Shown one piece after another: positions 48,285 through 57,262 of a stretch of 64,000 bases of DNA; position 1 is the first letter of the stretch; the number at the start of each line of letters is the position of its first letter. A program made the translations under genes and the position numbers. The notes beneath the pieces were generated by a model. It made no database searches. It had not been told where the DNA came from and worked only from the letters and a program-made list of their open reading frames with translations. The stretch comes from an uncultured Clostridia bacterium. Its GTDB lineage: Bacteria > Bacillota > Clostridia > TANB77 > CAG-508. The stretch is from the NCBI GenBank assembly GCA_947167965.1, contig CAMVJW010000001.1, positions 124,001-188,000 of the forward strand, read 5' to 3'.

Positions 48285-49883
48285 TTATTTATTAGTTGTA
48301 TACCATTCATTAATTCCATAGAACATATTATACCAATTAGCCCTAATTTCCCCAACTAAATTTGTATTTTTTATTCCCATAATTTTATTTCTGGCTATTC
48401 CTATATATGGTACTTCATCATTGTATATTTCATATAATCTTTGGTATTTTCCTTTTAATTCTGTTTCATTATTATTATTTTTGATAAAATTCATTATTTC
48501 GCTTACTTCTTGATTATAATAATTAGCTAAATTTCCATCTCCAAAATAAGTTGTTAAGTCTGGTGCAATTGGCTGGTTTACACTACATAGCATCATATCA
48601 TAATTCATATTGTTTAAATATCCATCATAGGATGTATCATCTGCATATATTATATTAACAATTATTCCCTGTTCCATTAATTGATTTCTGATATCTTCTG
48701 CCGCTCTACATCTTGTTCCATCAGCAGCTCTTACAACTAAATTTAATTCTACTCTATTTGTTCTGTAATCTATGATTTTTTGCCATACACCATTTTTATT
48801 TTCCCATCCAGACTCATTTAAATAATATCCTTTGTCATCTGGATTATAATGTTCTTCATTTTGTTCATCTACTAAATATGAATTTGTATTAAGCAAGAAA
48901 TTGCTAGTTTTATACATATTGCCATAAGAGTTTGCTAATACTCTGTTTTTATCAATAGAAGCTCTAACTGCTCTTCTAACATTTGCATCTGACAGTAAAC
49001 CATTTTTTGTATTTAAAGCTAAAAATACTAGTTCTCTACCTTCTATTTCTGCAGTATCATATCCAATTGTTCCAATATAATTTGGATAATTTGCATTTTG
49101 TGTTGAGATAAAGTCTATACTTCCCATTTTAAATGCATTATATAACTCTGCTACTGATGTGTATAGGTTTATAGTTATTTTATTAATAATTGATGTTGAC
49201 TCTTTATTCCACCATAATCCATTTTTTTCTAATACTATTGTATTATTATTAACTTGTGCTATTTTAAATTGTCCTGTTGTAATTGGTGCTCTGTTTTTTT
49301 CAGTATTCCAAAAATCTGTATTTGCATAATATGAGTTACTTAAAATTGGAAAAGTAAGATAATATTCAAAATGTGGTATTTCTTTTGATAATATTATTTT
49401 TAATGTATAATTATCTAATATATCTACTTCCTGAACTGAATTTATACTTTGTGAATAAACAGAATTATTGTTTTCTTTTAATTTATCTATGGTAAATTTT
49501 ACATCATCACTTGTAAATTTTGTACCATCTGACCATTTTATTCCCTGTTTTAATTTTATTATATAGGTATTTCCTGAAGTTTTAGCGCTTTCTTTTGCAA
49601 GTTTATATACTAATTTTCCATCTTCTGTTATTTCTATTAGAGGCTCATATATTATTTTATCAATATCTTGTACTTTTTGATTTTTTGTAATTATAGGGTT
49701 AATTGTATCAAATCCAGATATGGCTAATGTCATTTCAGTTCCTTTAACAACTTCTCCATTTTGTACAGTTGCAGTTTCATTTTTTTTGTCATCTTTATTT
49801 TGAATTTTTATTTTGTATACTGCAAAAGACATAATAATTATTATAAATATTACAAATATATATCCAAATATATTATTTCTCAT
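48285..49883 (-). CDS. Peptide-type ABC transporter solute-binding protein (SBP family 5)
   Basis: About 532 residues. The N-terminus is a transmembrane anchor (FGYIFVIFIIIIMSFAVYKI), not a lipobox. MTLAISGFDTINPII, YEPLIEITEDGKLVYKLA, GIKWSDGTKFTSDDVKFTI and DANVRRAVRASIDKNRVL follow the oligopeptide/nickel-binding family. No permease or ATPase genes lie next to it, so it is an orphan or works with a distant transporter. GAGGTG precedes the ATG at 49883. Confidence 0.85.
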   Translation of the reverse strand: MRNNIFGYIFVIFIIIIMSFAVYKIKIQNKDDKKNETATVQNGEVVKGTEMTLAISGFDTINPIITKNQKVQDIDKIIYEPLIEITEDGKLVYKLAKESAKTSGNTYIIKLKQGIKWSDGTKFTSDDVKFTIDKLKENNNSVYSQSINSVQEVDILDNYTLKIILSKEIPHFEYYLTFPILSNSYYANTDFWNTEKNRAPITTGQFKIAQVNNNTIVLEKNGLWWNKESTSIINKITINLYTSVAELYNAFKMGSIDFISTQNANYPNYIGTIGYDTAEIEGRELVFLALNTKNGLLSDANVRRAVRASIDKNRVLANSYGNMYKTSNFLLNTNSYLVDEQNEEHYNPDDKGYYLNESGWENKNGVWQKIIDYRTNRVELNLVVRAADGTRCRAAEDIRNQLMEQGIIVNIIYADDTSYDGYLNNMNYDMMLCSVNQPIAPDLTTYFGDGNLANYYNQEVSEIMNFIKNNNNETELKGKYQRLYEIYNDEVPYIGIARNKIMGIKNTNLVGEIRANWYNMFYGINEWYTTNK

Positions 49884-50049
49884 ATACACCTCATTTTTCT
49901 AAATTAAACTACTTTTGTAATTATATAATAATTAATTTAAAAGTCAAGTTTATAAATTTAAAATTGACTTCGTTATTTGTAGGTTTGTCAAACATATAAC
50001 ACACTTTATTGCAAAATATACTATTTAAAATTCCTTCTATACACATAAG

Positions 50050-50640
50050 CTTTATAGCGTTGTATATTCTAAGTTTTTTCGTTTAGTTTTTCCATCTTAG
50101 TGGTTTCATTAGAAAGTTGTTGTATTTACTTTTCCAATGTCTCAGTTTTTCTTTGAAATCTTCAAGTCTTACAAAAACTCTTTGATAATAAAACTTTTCT
50201 TAATTTTTTATGACTTATTTCTATTTTTCCATTATGTCTTTGTATTCTTGACTTATTACTTTATACACCATTCCAAATTTTTTTAATCTTTTTTTCTAAG
50301 ATTGTCTTTTCATTAGTCTTTGTCTTGTTCAAATTTAATCTATTTGTAAATTCTAAGTCATTGTCTGTAAACATTCTATTTAATATTTAATTGTTCTTAC
50401 TACTTTTTCTGAAAATTTTGCTGTTGCATATGTGTTATGCTATTCACTTGTTCGTAGAGTCCTCTGCTTTGTACACTCGTCTATTGCTGTAACTCGAAGA
50501 GACAAAGGAATGGTGATTATTACAGTAGGTAATATATTAGCTGTACGAATTTATTTAAGTGTTTCATCATTTACGTTACATCCTTTAGCCGAAAGAACAC
50601 AAATGAGTTCAATTGTATATATACTGATTCTATAGTCGAG
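50050..50640 (-). pseudogene. Decayed IS481-family-like transposase remnant
   Basis: Read on the minus strand across several frames, pieces resemble an rve integrase core: TAIDECTKQRTLR and HNTYATAKFSEKVVRTIKY, then FTDNDLEFTNRLN, and near the end VRLEDFKEKLRHWKSKYNNF followed by MKPLRWKN. This order matches IS481/IS3-like transposases. Many stops and frameshifts are present, unlike the single clean breaks in recG, der and smpB. It fills most of the 880-base gap after the solute-binding protein gene. Confidence 0.7.
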
Positions 50641-50770
50641 CTAATATATCAAACTTAAAAAGTATGTTTAAATATATTTTTTCATAATCAATCAAAAAAG
50701 TTCATTCCCATTGACAAATGCCAATGGGAATGAAAAAGTATCTGTAGTTTTGATGTATATATATTATATT

Positions 50771-51406
50771 TTATTTAGAGGCTTTTATTAATTTATAATT
50801 TTCTATATCTGTATCTTCAACTTCTATCTTTTTAAATCCAATATTTTTTAATATTTTAATCTCATTTTCTACTGTTATTTGTATATCTATATGTCCATAT
50901 AAATTTGGATTTTTAATAGTTTCTTCTATTTTAAATTCTTGTTCTTCAATATTATTTGCAAATTTATCAACATTTATAAAATCTCCGCCTACAATTAAAT
51001 CATTATATATTTTTCTATATAGCACTTCTTTTTCTTGTATTGTAAAATGATGTAATGCAGCAGATGAAATAATAGTATTGAAATTTTTTTCATAATCTAT
51101 TTCAAAAAAATTCCCGCAAATTATTTTTATGCTATTTTTAAAGTCTCTTTTTTGAATTTCTTTTAACATATTTTCAGAAATATCTACAACTGTAACATTA
51201 GCATTTGGATATTTTGCAAATAGAGGAATTAATTCCAAACCTGTTCCTACACCTAAATCCAAAATTTCATTAGAGTTTTTATCTTTTATTTTATTTATTA
51301 ATTGTTCCTTTGTTTTCATTTTTTTCAAATGAATTTTATCATATGTATTATAAATTTCATTAAAAAAATCTTTAGTTTTTTTATTTCTTTCATTTAATTC
51401 TAACAT
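50771..51406 (-). CDS. SAM-dependent class I methyltransferase
   Basis: 211 residues. SAM-binding motif EILDLGVGTGLELIPLF, then VTVVDISENMLKEIQKR, IICGNFFEIDY and the post-motif TIISSAALHHF. The substrate is unknown. ATG follows AAGGTGAT. Confidence 0.88.
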   Translation of the reverse strand: MLELNERNKKTKDFFNEIYNTYDKIHLKKMKTKEQLINKIKDKNSNEILDLGVGTGLELIPLFAKYPNANVTVVDISENMLKEIQKRDFKNSIKIICGNFFEIDYEKNFNTIISSAALHHFTIQEKEVLYRKIYNDLIVGGDFINVDKFANNIEEQEFKIEETIKNPNLYGHIDIQITVENEIKILKNIGFKKIEVEDTDIENYKLIKASK

Positions 51407-51473
51407 AATATCACCTTTTTTGTAATTAAAAATTCTATATTTTTTATATCAAAATTTTAAAAAATTTTTGTTT

Positions 51474-51508
51474 AAAAAAAATCATTCAACTTACTTGAAT
51501 GATTTTTA
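51474..51508 (-). terminator. Terminator of the minihelix RNA
   Basis: AAAATCATTCAAG and its complement with a T run; close in sequence to the tRNA-Leu terminator at 52980-53012. Confidence 0.75.
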
Positions 51509-51625
51509 ATATATCTGTTAGCTCAAAACAAATACGTAATTGGTGCCAACGACGTAGACATTTACAACTCGCTGGCTCTCTTGACGATTGATATAAAATC
51601 AATCAAGCTATAATTATATTAACAA
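51509..51625 (-). ncRNA. Small structured RNA with tRNA-like minihelix and CCA
   Basis: On the minus strand GATTGATTTTATATCAATC forms one hairpin, then GCCAGCGA pairs with TCGTTGGC around a 16-base loop and is followed at once by ACCA. The 3' flank (ACCAAT-ACGTA-TTGTTT) and terminator closely resemble those of the tRNA-Leu gene at 53.05 kb. A tRNA-Leu-type locus with a deleted body, or an independent small RNA, would both fit. A TATAAT lies about 30 bases upstream. The 5' end is uncertain. Confidence 0.45.
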
Positions 51626-51686
51626 ATTATTAAATAAAAATCAAGTCCTTTTTTAGAATTATTTACGAAATTTTGTTTCTTTTCTA

Positions 51687-51715
51687 TTGATTTATTATAT
51701 AATGTATGCTATACT
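51687..51715 (+). promoter_or_regulatory. Promoter of the toxin-like mRNA
   Basis: TTGATT (51687-51692), 17 bases, TATACT (51710-51715). Confidence 0.75.
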
Positions 51716-51722
51716 AACTGGC

Positions 51723-51753
51723 ATAGGAAATGAAAATTGCAGATGTGGTTGCC
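51723..51753. repeat. Inverted repeat, left copy, of the toxin-antitoxin-like locus
   Basis: ATAGGAAATGAAAA ... TGTGGTTGCC, repeated in inverted orientation at 51962-51994. Because the promoters face each other, both RNAs begin with nearly the same sequence. Confidence 0.8.
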
Positions 51754-51795
51754 ACTTTTAATCCTCGACTTTGTCGTGAGAACGGAGGTGGTGCT

Positions 51796-51906
51796 ATGAT
51801 AGAAGCTGTTTTATTAGAAATAATATACTTACTTTTATTTGGCTTAGTTGTCGAAACTATTATAGTATTTGCCTTAATTATACTAGTTATAATTTTAAGC
51901 AAATAG
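51796..51906 (+). CDS. Hydrophobic 36-residue peptide, candidate type I toxin
   Basis: MIEAVLLEIIYLLLFGLVVE continues with an almost wholly hydrophobic helix and ends SK. It has an ideal CGGAGGTG site. An in-frame ATG at 51730 would add 22 residues (MKIADVVATFNPRLC...), but the strong internal site favours 51796. The mRNA has a strong promoter and a terminator it shares with a convergent RNA. Size, hydrophobicity and layout match type I toxins such as Fst or TxpA, which damage the membrane when the RNA antitoxin is lost. No known family was recognised. Confidence 0.65.
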   Translation: MIEAVLLEIIYLLLFGLVVETIIVFALIILVIILSK

Positions 51907-51911
51907 ACAAA

Positions 51912-51952
51912 AAAAAACACATCTGTAACTTGTCGGTTTGATGTGTTTTTTA
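51912..51952. terminator. Shared bidirectional terminator of the toxin-antitoxin-like locus
   Basis: AAAAACACATC and GATGTGTTTTTT form a hairpin with A and T runs on both sides, used by both converging RNAs; it is also their only complementary overlap. Confidence 0.85.
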
Positions 51953-51961
51953 CATATTCAT

Positions 51962-51994
51962 CGGCAACCACGTTTGTGGTTTTTCATTTCCTAT
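51962..51994. repeat. Inverted repeat, right copy, of the toxin-antitoxin-like locus
   Basis: GGCAACCACG ... TTTTCATTTCCTAT, the inverse of the left copy. Confidence 0.8.
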
Positions 51995-51998
51995 ATTT

Positions 51999-52027
51999 AT
52001 TATACACGGATAAATTAAAAAAGTCAA
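51999..52027 (-). promoter_or_regulatory. Promoter of the antisense RNA
   Basis: On the minus strand TTGACT (52027-52022), 17 bases, TATAAT (52004-51999); stronger than the toxin promoter, as expected for an antitoxin RNA. Confidence 0.8.
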
Positions 52028-52036
52028 ATAAAATTC

Positions 52037-52570
52037 TTATCTTTCTTCTTGTTGTTGTTGTAGACTTCTTAATAAATATTCTCTTATTTCATCTCTTACA
52101 TATTCCCATCTATTACCTATAAATAGATTGTTTTGAAAAAGTTCCTCTATTTCATCATATGTAGCATATTTTACATCACAAACTTCTTCTTTTTGTAAAA
52201 TTACTTTATCTAAATCAATATCTTGTCTAACTATATATTCATCTAGCCATACATTATCTGTTCTGTAACGTTTAATTTTTATTGCATTTTTTACATCAAG
52301 TTCTACTCCTAGTTCTTCCATAGTTTCTCTTTTTAATGTTTCTAAAGCTGATTCTCCTTTCATAATAGAACCACCTGTCATTGCCCATACATTTGGTGCA
52401 ATTTTCTTTTCTGGAGATCTTTTTTGGATTAATAATTGATTTTCTGAATTTATTATCCATACATCTGTACCTGGATGATAAATCCCCTCTTGCCAAACAA
52501 TTTTATCTCCTTTATTCATAGTTTTTCCAGTTGGATTTCCGTTTTCATCTAAAATATCCCAAGTTTCCAT
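52037..52570 (-). CDS. Nudix hydrolase, IPP-isomerase-like
   Basis: About 177 residues. The Nudix box is GGSIMKGESALETLKRETME followed by ELGVEL. The N-terminus METWDILDENGNPTGKT and the YHPGTDVWIIN strand resemble the IPP isomerase/YfcD-like branch. It probably hydrolyses a nucleotide or prenyl diphosphate. The frame is open to 52582, but the ribosome binding site GGAGG lies between that ATG and the one at 52570, so the latter is used. Confidence 0.85.
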   Translation of the reverse strand: METWDILDENGNPTGKTMNKGDKIVWQEGIYHPGTDVWIINSENQLLIQKRSPEKKIAPNVWAMTGGSIMKGESALETLKRETMEELGVELDVKNAIKIKRYRTDNVWLDEYIVRQDIDLDKVILQKEEVCDVKYATYDEIEELFQNNLFIGNRWEYVRDEIREYLLRSLQQQQEER

Positions 52571-52669
52571 TTTTGCCTCCATAGATTTAGTGATTTATTA
52601 TAAGTTTAAATTATTATTTGAAATAAGTATATCAAATAATAGTTATAATATCAATATTTTTAAAATTTT

Positions 52670-52939
52670 TTAATATTCTTCTAATTCAGATAATCGGATT
52701 TTGTTTACTAAATTAGAGATATAAATATCATTAGAATAATTGAAAACTAGAAAAGTAATGTCTTTTACAATTACTCTATGTGGCTCAATATAAGAAATAT
52801 TGGTTTTCTCAATTTTTCTTATACTACCATTAACAAAAATAGGAGTAACCTTTGAGAACTCACATATAAATTCTAGCCTCTTCTTTAAGATTTCCTCAAA
52901 TCGCAGTTCTTCTTTAATTATCTTCATTTCATGCACCAT
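52670..52939 (-). CDS. Small hypothetical protein
   Basis: 89 residues, soluble, alternating strands and charged turns. It uses CGA for arginine twice (ATC CGA TTA and CTG CGA TTT), showing that CGA, unlike CGG, is read normally. The start is uncertain among ATG/GTG/ATG within the first five codons. No family recognised. Confidence 0.5.
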   Translation of the reverse strand: MVHEMKIIKEELRFEEILKKRLEFICEFSKVTPIFVNGSIRKIEKTNISYIEPHRVIVKDITFLVFNYSNDIYISNLVNKIRLSELEEY

Positions 52940-52979
52940 CCTTTCTTTTTAGGATATTGGATGATGTTTTTTGGCAAAA

Positions 52980-53012
52980 GAAAAAAATCATCCAATTGCT
53001 TGAATGATTTTA
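52980..53012 (-). terminator. Terminator of tRNA-Leu
   Basis: AAAATCATTCAAGCAATTGG with ATGATTTTTTT forms a hairpin about 35 bases past the tRNA-Leu 3' end. Confidence 0.75.
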
Positions 53013-53046
53013 GTCTATCTGTTATTAGTTCGAACAGATACGTCAT

Positions 53047-53134
53047 TGGTGCAGATGGCCGGAATCGAACCGGCACGGTTTATTCAACCGCAGGATTTTA
53101 AGTCCTGTGCGTCTACCAATTCCGCCACATCTGC
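53047..53134 (-). tRNA. tRNA-Leu (TAA anticodon)
   Basis: 88 bases with long variable arm, acceptor GCAGATG/CATCTGC, anticodon loop CTTAAAA (TAA), T loop TTCGATT and an encoded CCA. Confidence 0.96.
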
Positions 53135-53249
53135 ATATATCGTATTGGTAGTACATCTAACGACATTGAGTATTATATTATTTATTTTATTTTTTGTCAA
53201 TACTTATTGTAAAAAAGTTTTCTTTTTTGCAATAATTTAAAACAAAATC

Positions 53250-53440
53250 CCCGCTTTAGCCGTAAACTGCTCAAAATTTTTAATAACCTGCCTCTCACAA
53301 CAGGTGGGTGCCAACCTTAATACTTATGGGCTTCTTACGAATATTGCATAATTTAAAATGAATAAAAGTAAGCGTGCACGCCATATCAAGAGATAAGCCC
53401 CTCTTAAAACTTGTAGGTTCTAAAAATTCTGTCTATACGT
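53250..53440 (-). ncRNA. ssrS: Structured RNA, probably 6S RNA
   Basis: On the minus strand a long rod-like fold is possible: CAGAATTTTTAGAACCT pairs with AGGTTATTAAAAATTTTG, then GGGGCTT with AAGCCC and CTTAC with GTAAG, with unpaired bubbles between and a CCTG/CAGG hairpin on the 3' side. This long interrupted helix, its length near 190 bases and position beside a tRNA fit 6S RNA, which binds RNA polymerase. The primary sequence is not decisive. No coding frame competes. Confidence 0.55.
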
Positions 53441-53700
53441 ACTATGCAGGGTAAAATAAATACCTTATTAAATTATCTTTATATTAGCACTTTTTTTTTA
53501 ATTTTTCAAGTACAAAAAAGACTATTTTTATTTATTTTTTTACTTAATCATAATTTAATCTTTTCTTTTTGTAATTTTACTAGTCTAACCATTTTATTTT
53601 ACATTTTATCTTTTAGTAAATATAAATTATTATAAAATTGTTTACTTTTTTATTTTATTTGCTATAATTAAATAAAAACAGATGAAAAGGATTTTTTTTT

Positions 53701-54036
53701 ATGAACGAATCGATAAAAGAAGAAAAAGAAGAGAAAATAATAAATCAAATTTTGGATAATCCAAATTCTTTTAGTAAAAACAATAGTGCAAATATTACTG
53801 ATTCAGATAATATTAATAATACTAATAATAAGATAAATACTACCTCATTTTTATCTAGTAACCCCGTGCAAGTACAAAATATAGAAGAAATAAACAAAAC
53901 AAATTGCTTAGCACTAACAATTAAGGAAGAGCATAAACTTGTTGCAGTAAAAAATGTATTTGTACATTCATTAAAAGTAACTTGTAAAGTTATCGCAAGT
54001 GCAATAGCTTTGCATATTTTAAAGATATTTCTATAA
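53701..54036 (+). CDS. Small protein with C-terminal hydrophobic segment
   Basis: 111 residues. A charged, Asn-rich N-terminal two-thirds is followed by LVAVKNVFVHSLKVTCKVIA and SAIALHILKIFL, a probable tail anchor. ATG follows AAAAGGA. No family recognised. It stands alone between the putative 6S RNA and a convergent metalloprotease-like gene. Confidence 0.5.
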   Translation: MNESIKEEKEEKIINQILDNPNSFSKNNSANITDSDNINNTNNKINTTSFLSSNPVQVQNIEEINKTNCLALTIKEEHKLVAVKNVFVHSLKVTCKVIASAIALHILKIFL

Positions 54037-54105
54037 ATCACATTTCTCTATATCAAAAATAAAGTTGCCATAATATTTGACGACCCTATTTTTATATATA
54101 TGAAC

Positions 54106-55131
54106 TTAATTTTGAAAAACAAATTTTGATAAATACGATTTAATTTTCTTAAATATTCTCATTATCTTGTTTTCTTTCACTACAATTAGTGATTTGTTAA
54201 CTATTTTTTTCTGATGTTCTAATATCATTCTTTCAATTTGATTATAATAGTCTAAATAATAGCTTTCAGAGTTTTCCCCACCTATGTAAAGCTTAAATTT
54301 TCTTAATCTTCTTCTAATATTTCTTAATTCATCTATGCTTTTTGCTTTTTTCATCAATTTATTAAAATATGAAGTAAAAATCATATTTTGTGTTAAAGAA
54401 TATATTCTTTTTATTTCATCTATGTATTGTAAATCATTTTCTCTATTTTTATCATTTAGCATATTATTTTTTAATTCTAAAATTTTGTCCATGTTATTTT
54501 GAATTGAGAAAAATGTGTTTTCTCCTAATTCATCAATAGCTAAATATTTAAAATTACAATTAGAATTTAATGTGCTATCTATTAACACATCATCTCCTAA
54601 CAAAAATGTTAATTGTTCAATTAAACTTGTAATTATAGGATAATAGTCTGTGCTTCTTGTTGTAATTTCAATATCATATATTTTAGCATTTTTAATATCA
54701 TTGCTTAACATTTTTTGGACAACAAATTGAACTGCTCCTTCATTTAGGGCAAGTCCCCTTATTTTAGTTTCTAGTACTTCACATAGTCCTAATTGTATAA
54801 GTTGATCTTTTTTGTTCTTAGATTCTTGTATAATATGTATTAATTCATGTAATAAATAATTATTATTTAACGCAAATTTAGTTTCATCTGAAATATACAA
54901 AGAATTATCTTTATAAGAGTAATTAACTGGTGATAGTTTTTTAGGTATTTTTGAAATGTACATATTTGTATGCTGTATTAAATCCACTATTCTTAAATAA
55001 TCCAAATCATATTCTTGAAATGTATCTACCAAACAACATGCAACTTTATTTGCAAAATCACATTTTTCTCTAATATCTATTTCATATATTGGCTCTATAT
55101 TAAGGTCTTTAAAATACTTGTTTATATGCAT
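54106..55131 (-). CDS. Putative zinc metalloprotease-like protein (HExxH)
   Basis: 341 residues. YLLHELIHIIQES carries HELIH, and LALNEGAVQFVVQKM follows some 33 residues later with a Glu suited as third zinc ligand (gluzincin style). There is no signal peptide, so it is cytosolic. The second half is helical and charged (about residues 200-330). No named family. ATG follows AGGAGC. Confidence 0.6.
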   Translation of the reverse strand: MHINKYFKDLNIEPIYEIDIREKCDFANKVACCLVDTFQEYDLDYLRIVDLIQHTNMYISKIPKKLSPVNYSYKDNSLYISDETKFALNNNYLLHELIHIIQESKNKKDQLIQLGLCEVLETKIRGLALNEGAVQFVVQKMLSNDIKNAKIYDIEITTRSTDYYPIITSLIEQLTFLLGDDVLIDSTLNSNCNFKYLAIDELGENTFFSIQNNMDKILELKNNMLNDKNRENDLQYIDEIKRIYSLTQNMIFTSYFNKLMKKAKSIDELRNIRRRLRKFKLYIGGENSESYYLDYYNQIERMILEHQKKIVNKSLIVVKENKIMRIFKKIKSYLSKFVFQN

Positions 55132-55255
55132 ATTTGCTCCTAGTTTTTAAGAATTTTTACAATTAAATATATTATACCTCTTTTTTATTACCTTTATATT
55201 AAAATCATATTTCTTTTTAATTACATTTTAAGCAAAAATATCTTAATATAATCAA

Positions 55256-55292
55256 AGTAAGGAAGTATTAATACACACACTTCCCTACTTTT
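55256..55292 (-). terminator. Terminator after the SbcC-like gene
   Basis: AAGTAGGGAAGT and ACTTCCTTACTT form a hairpin about 50 bases past the stop on the minus strand. Confidence 0.75.
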
Positions 55293-55341
55293 TATTTTAA
55301 TAGTATAACTTATATCTACATCTGCCTTAATAAGTTATATT

Positions 55342-57261
55342 TTAATCTATATTTCTACTGTTATGACAAACAAAATATATAATTTGATAATTTTTTCCTA
55401 TGTTTTTTAATAACTCAATAGCTTTTTCCATTTTTTCTTCATCCAAATTAACAAAAGGATCATCTAACACAATAAATGGTTTTTCGCCTTCAAATAAAGC
55501 TTCTACTAAGCTCATTCTCATACATATATATATTAAATCCTTATATCCTGTACTTAAGAAATCTATTTTTTTGTATCCTCCATATTTTGAAATTTGTACA
55601 TCTAAATTAATATCAATATTTAAGTCTATTTTTTCACCATTAATTGCTTCTATATTTTTCATAAAGCTATTTTCCATTTTACCTAAATAATGTGAAGAAA
55701 AACTTTCTTTAGCAAGTTCTAAATTCTTTTTGGTATCTTCTATAATTTTAAGTTTTTTTGTCATTTCTTCTATTTCATTTGAAACCACTTCTATATCATT
55801 TTCTACCTCAAATATATCAATATCAGATTCAATACTCTCTATTTTATTTTTTTTGTAATTTTTCTCATCATTTAAAAGATTAATTTCTTTATTAATTTTT
55901 TCTAGTTTTTCTTCTAATTCTTTTTTATTAAAATCCTTTAAACTATTAGATTTATTATGTTCTTCCGAAAGTAAGGATTCCATATCATTTTCTTCTTCAA
56001 AACTTTTAATATCATTTAAATTTTTATTATATTCTCTTGTTAATCTGTCTAATTCAATTTTTTGTTCATTAGTTTGTTTTTTATCAATCTCAATTAATGT
56101 TGCAACTATAGATGTATTTTTTTCTATTTTATTATTATTTAAAAGAATTTCTTCCTTTATTTTTTTTAAATTATTAATAATCAAAATAAAAATAAAAACC
56201 GGAATAATACACATAATTAAAGTTATAACTAAAAAGACTGTATTTAATTTAAGTATTTTTAATACTACACTCATAATAATTAATAACGCTAATATAACTA
56301 TACTTATATATTTTTGTTTATTTTTTATACTAATTTTTTTGTTAAGATTTATATTCTTATTATTTAGCAATTCTATTTGATTTTTGTTTTCCTCAATTTG
56401 TTTATACAAATCAGAATTATCATTAATCTTATTTTTAAAAGCTTCTAAATTTTGTTTGCTTTGATTGCAATTTGAAGATAGTAAATTATATTGTTGAATT
56501 TTAGATCTTTTAACTTCTTCTTTTGAAATCATTGAAATAGTGCTTTGCAGTTCTCTTTGTGTATCAACTCTTTCATTTATCTGTTCAGATATTGCTTTAT
56601 TAGCATCTTTTAATTCTTGTAAAATTTTTTCATCTGCCTTATATTCTTCAAATTTATGCTCTAGCCTCGTTTTTTCTATAATTTTTTCGTTTATTGCACC
56701 TCTATTCCCTGTTTTTTTATAGTATTTAATAGCATCATCTAAAATCTTAATTGCCTTTTCAGATGAATTTATATCGTTTTCACCTTCAAGAATATTCCCT
56801 AATTTTGCATTTATACTATCATTCATATTAGTTTGCATATTTTGCCCTGAAATAAAAATGCTTCTTTCAAAAGCCTCTTTATTAATGCCAAATATTTCTT
56901 CTCCAATATTACTAGTATAATCATCACTTTCTAAATTAGTTTCTAAATTATATAATTTAAAAACATCATCTGCTTCCTTTTTTTTAAAAAACCTTTCTAA
57001 TTTATATTTTTTGTTATTAATTTCAAATTCAACAGATCCTCCAAAGTTTCCACCCTGCCATGGCTCATATTTTTTTCTATCAATTAATGTTTTTGTATTT
57101 TTCTTTGTTTCCAAACCATAAAACATTGCTTTTATAAAATTTGCTAATGTGGTTTTTCCAAATCCATTTTTTTCTTTTATAATATTAATCCCACTTTGAA
57201 AATCATATTTAAAATTGGAAAGTGTCCCAAAATTTTCTATATAACATTGAATTAATTTCAA
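55342..57261 (-). CDS. SbcC/YhaN-like SMC-type ATPase
   Basis: 639 residues. Head: MKLIQCYIENFGTL with Walker A KEKNGFGKTTLANFI; Q-loop and signature region KIDFLSTGYKDLIYICMRMS; Walker B FIVLDDPFVNLDEEK. Between them a long coiled coil is interrupted near residues 310-365 by a double hydrophobic segment (SIVILALLIIMSVVLKIL, VFLVITLIMCIIPVFIFILI), so it is membrane-tethered like YhaN. The start is a TTG after GAGGAGG, immediately at the end of the nuclease gene. Confidence 0.85.
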   Translation of the reverse strand: MKLIQCYIENFGTLSNFKYDFQSGINIIKEKNGFGKTTLANFIKAMFYGLETKKNTKTLIDRKKYEPWQGGNFGGSVEFEINNKKYKLERFFKKKEADDVFKLYNLETNLESDDYTSNIGEEIFGINKEAFERSIFISGQNMQTNMNDSINAKLGNILEGENDINSSEKAIKILDDAIKYYKKTGNRGAINEKIIEKTRLEHKFEEYKADEKILQELKDANKAISEQINERVDTQRELQSTISMISKEEVKRSKIQQYNLLSSNCNQSKQNLEAFKNKINDNSDLYKQIEENKNQIELLNNKNINLNKKISIKNKQKYISIVILALLIIMSVVLKILKLNTVFLVITLIMCIIPVFIFILIINNLKKIKEEILLNNNKIEKNTSIVATLIEIDKKQTNEQKIELDRLTREYNKNLNDIKSFEEENDMESLLSEEHNKSNSLKDFNKKELEEKLEKINKEINLLNDEKNYKKNKIESIESDIDIFEVENDIEVVSNEIEEMTKKLKIIEDTKKNLELAKESFSSHYLGKMENSFMKNIEAINGEKIDLNIDINLDVQISKYGGYKKIDFLSTGYKDLIYICMRMSLVEALFEGEKPFIVLDDPFVNLDEEKMEKAIELLKNIGKNYQIIYFVCHNSRNID

Positions 57262-57262
57262 A

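Larger units (their letters stand above)
51912..51998 (-). ncRNA. Candidate antitoxin antisense RNA
   Basis: A short RNA of about 85 bases is expected from the strong minus-strand promoter at 51999-52027 to the shared terminator. It would fold into AACCAC-AAAC-GTGGTT and the terminator hairpin and overlap the 3' end of the toxin-like mRNA in antisense. Confidence 0.6.

Noticed and set aside
50432..50635. 67-codon plus-strand frame in the 50-kb gap
   Set aside because: It is antisense to the IS481-like remnant, has no ribosome binding site and no similarity.
51714..51971. 85-codon minus-strand frame across the toxin-like locus
   Set aside because: It has no ribosome binding site and is antisense to the peptide gene and both RNA elements.
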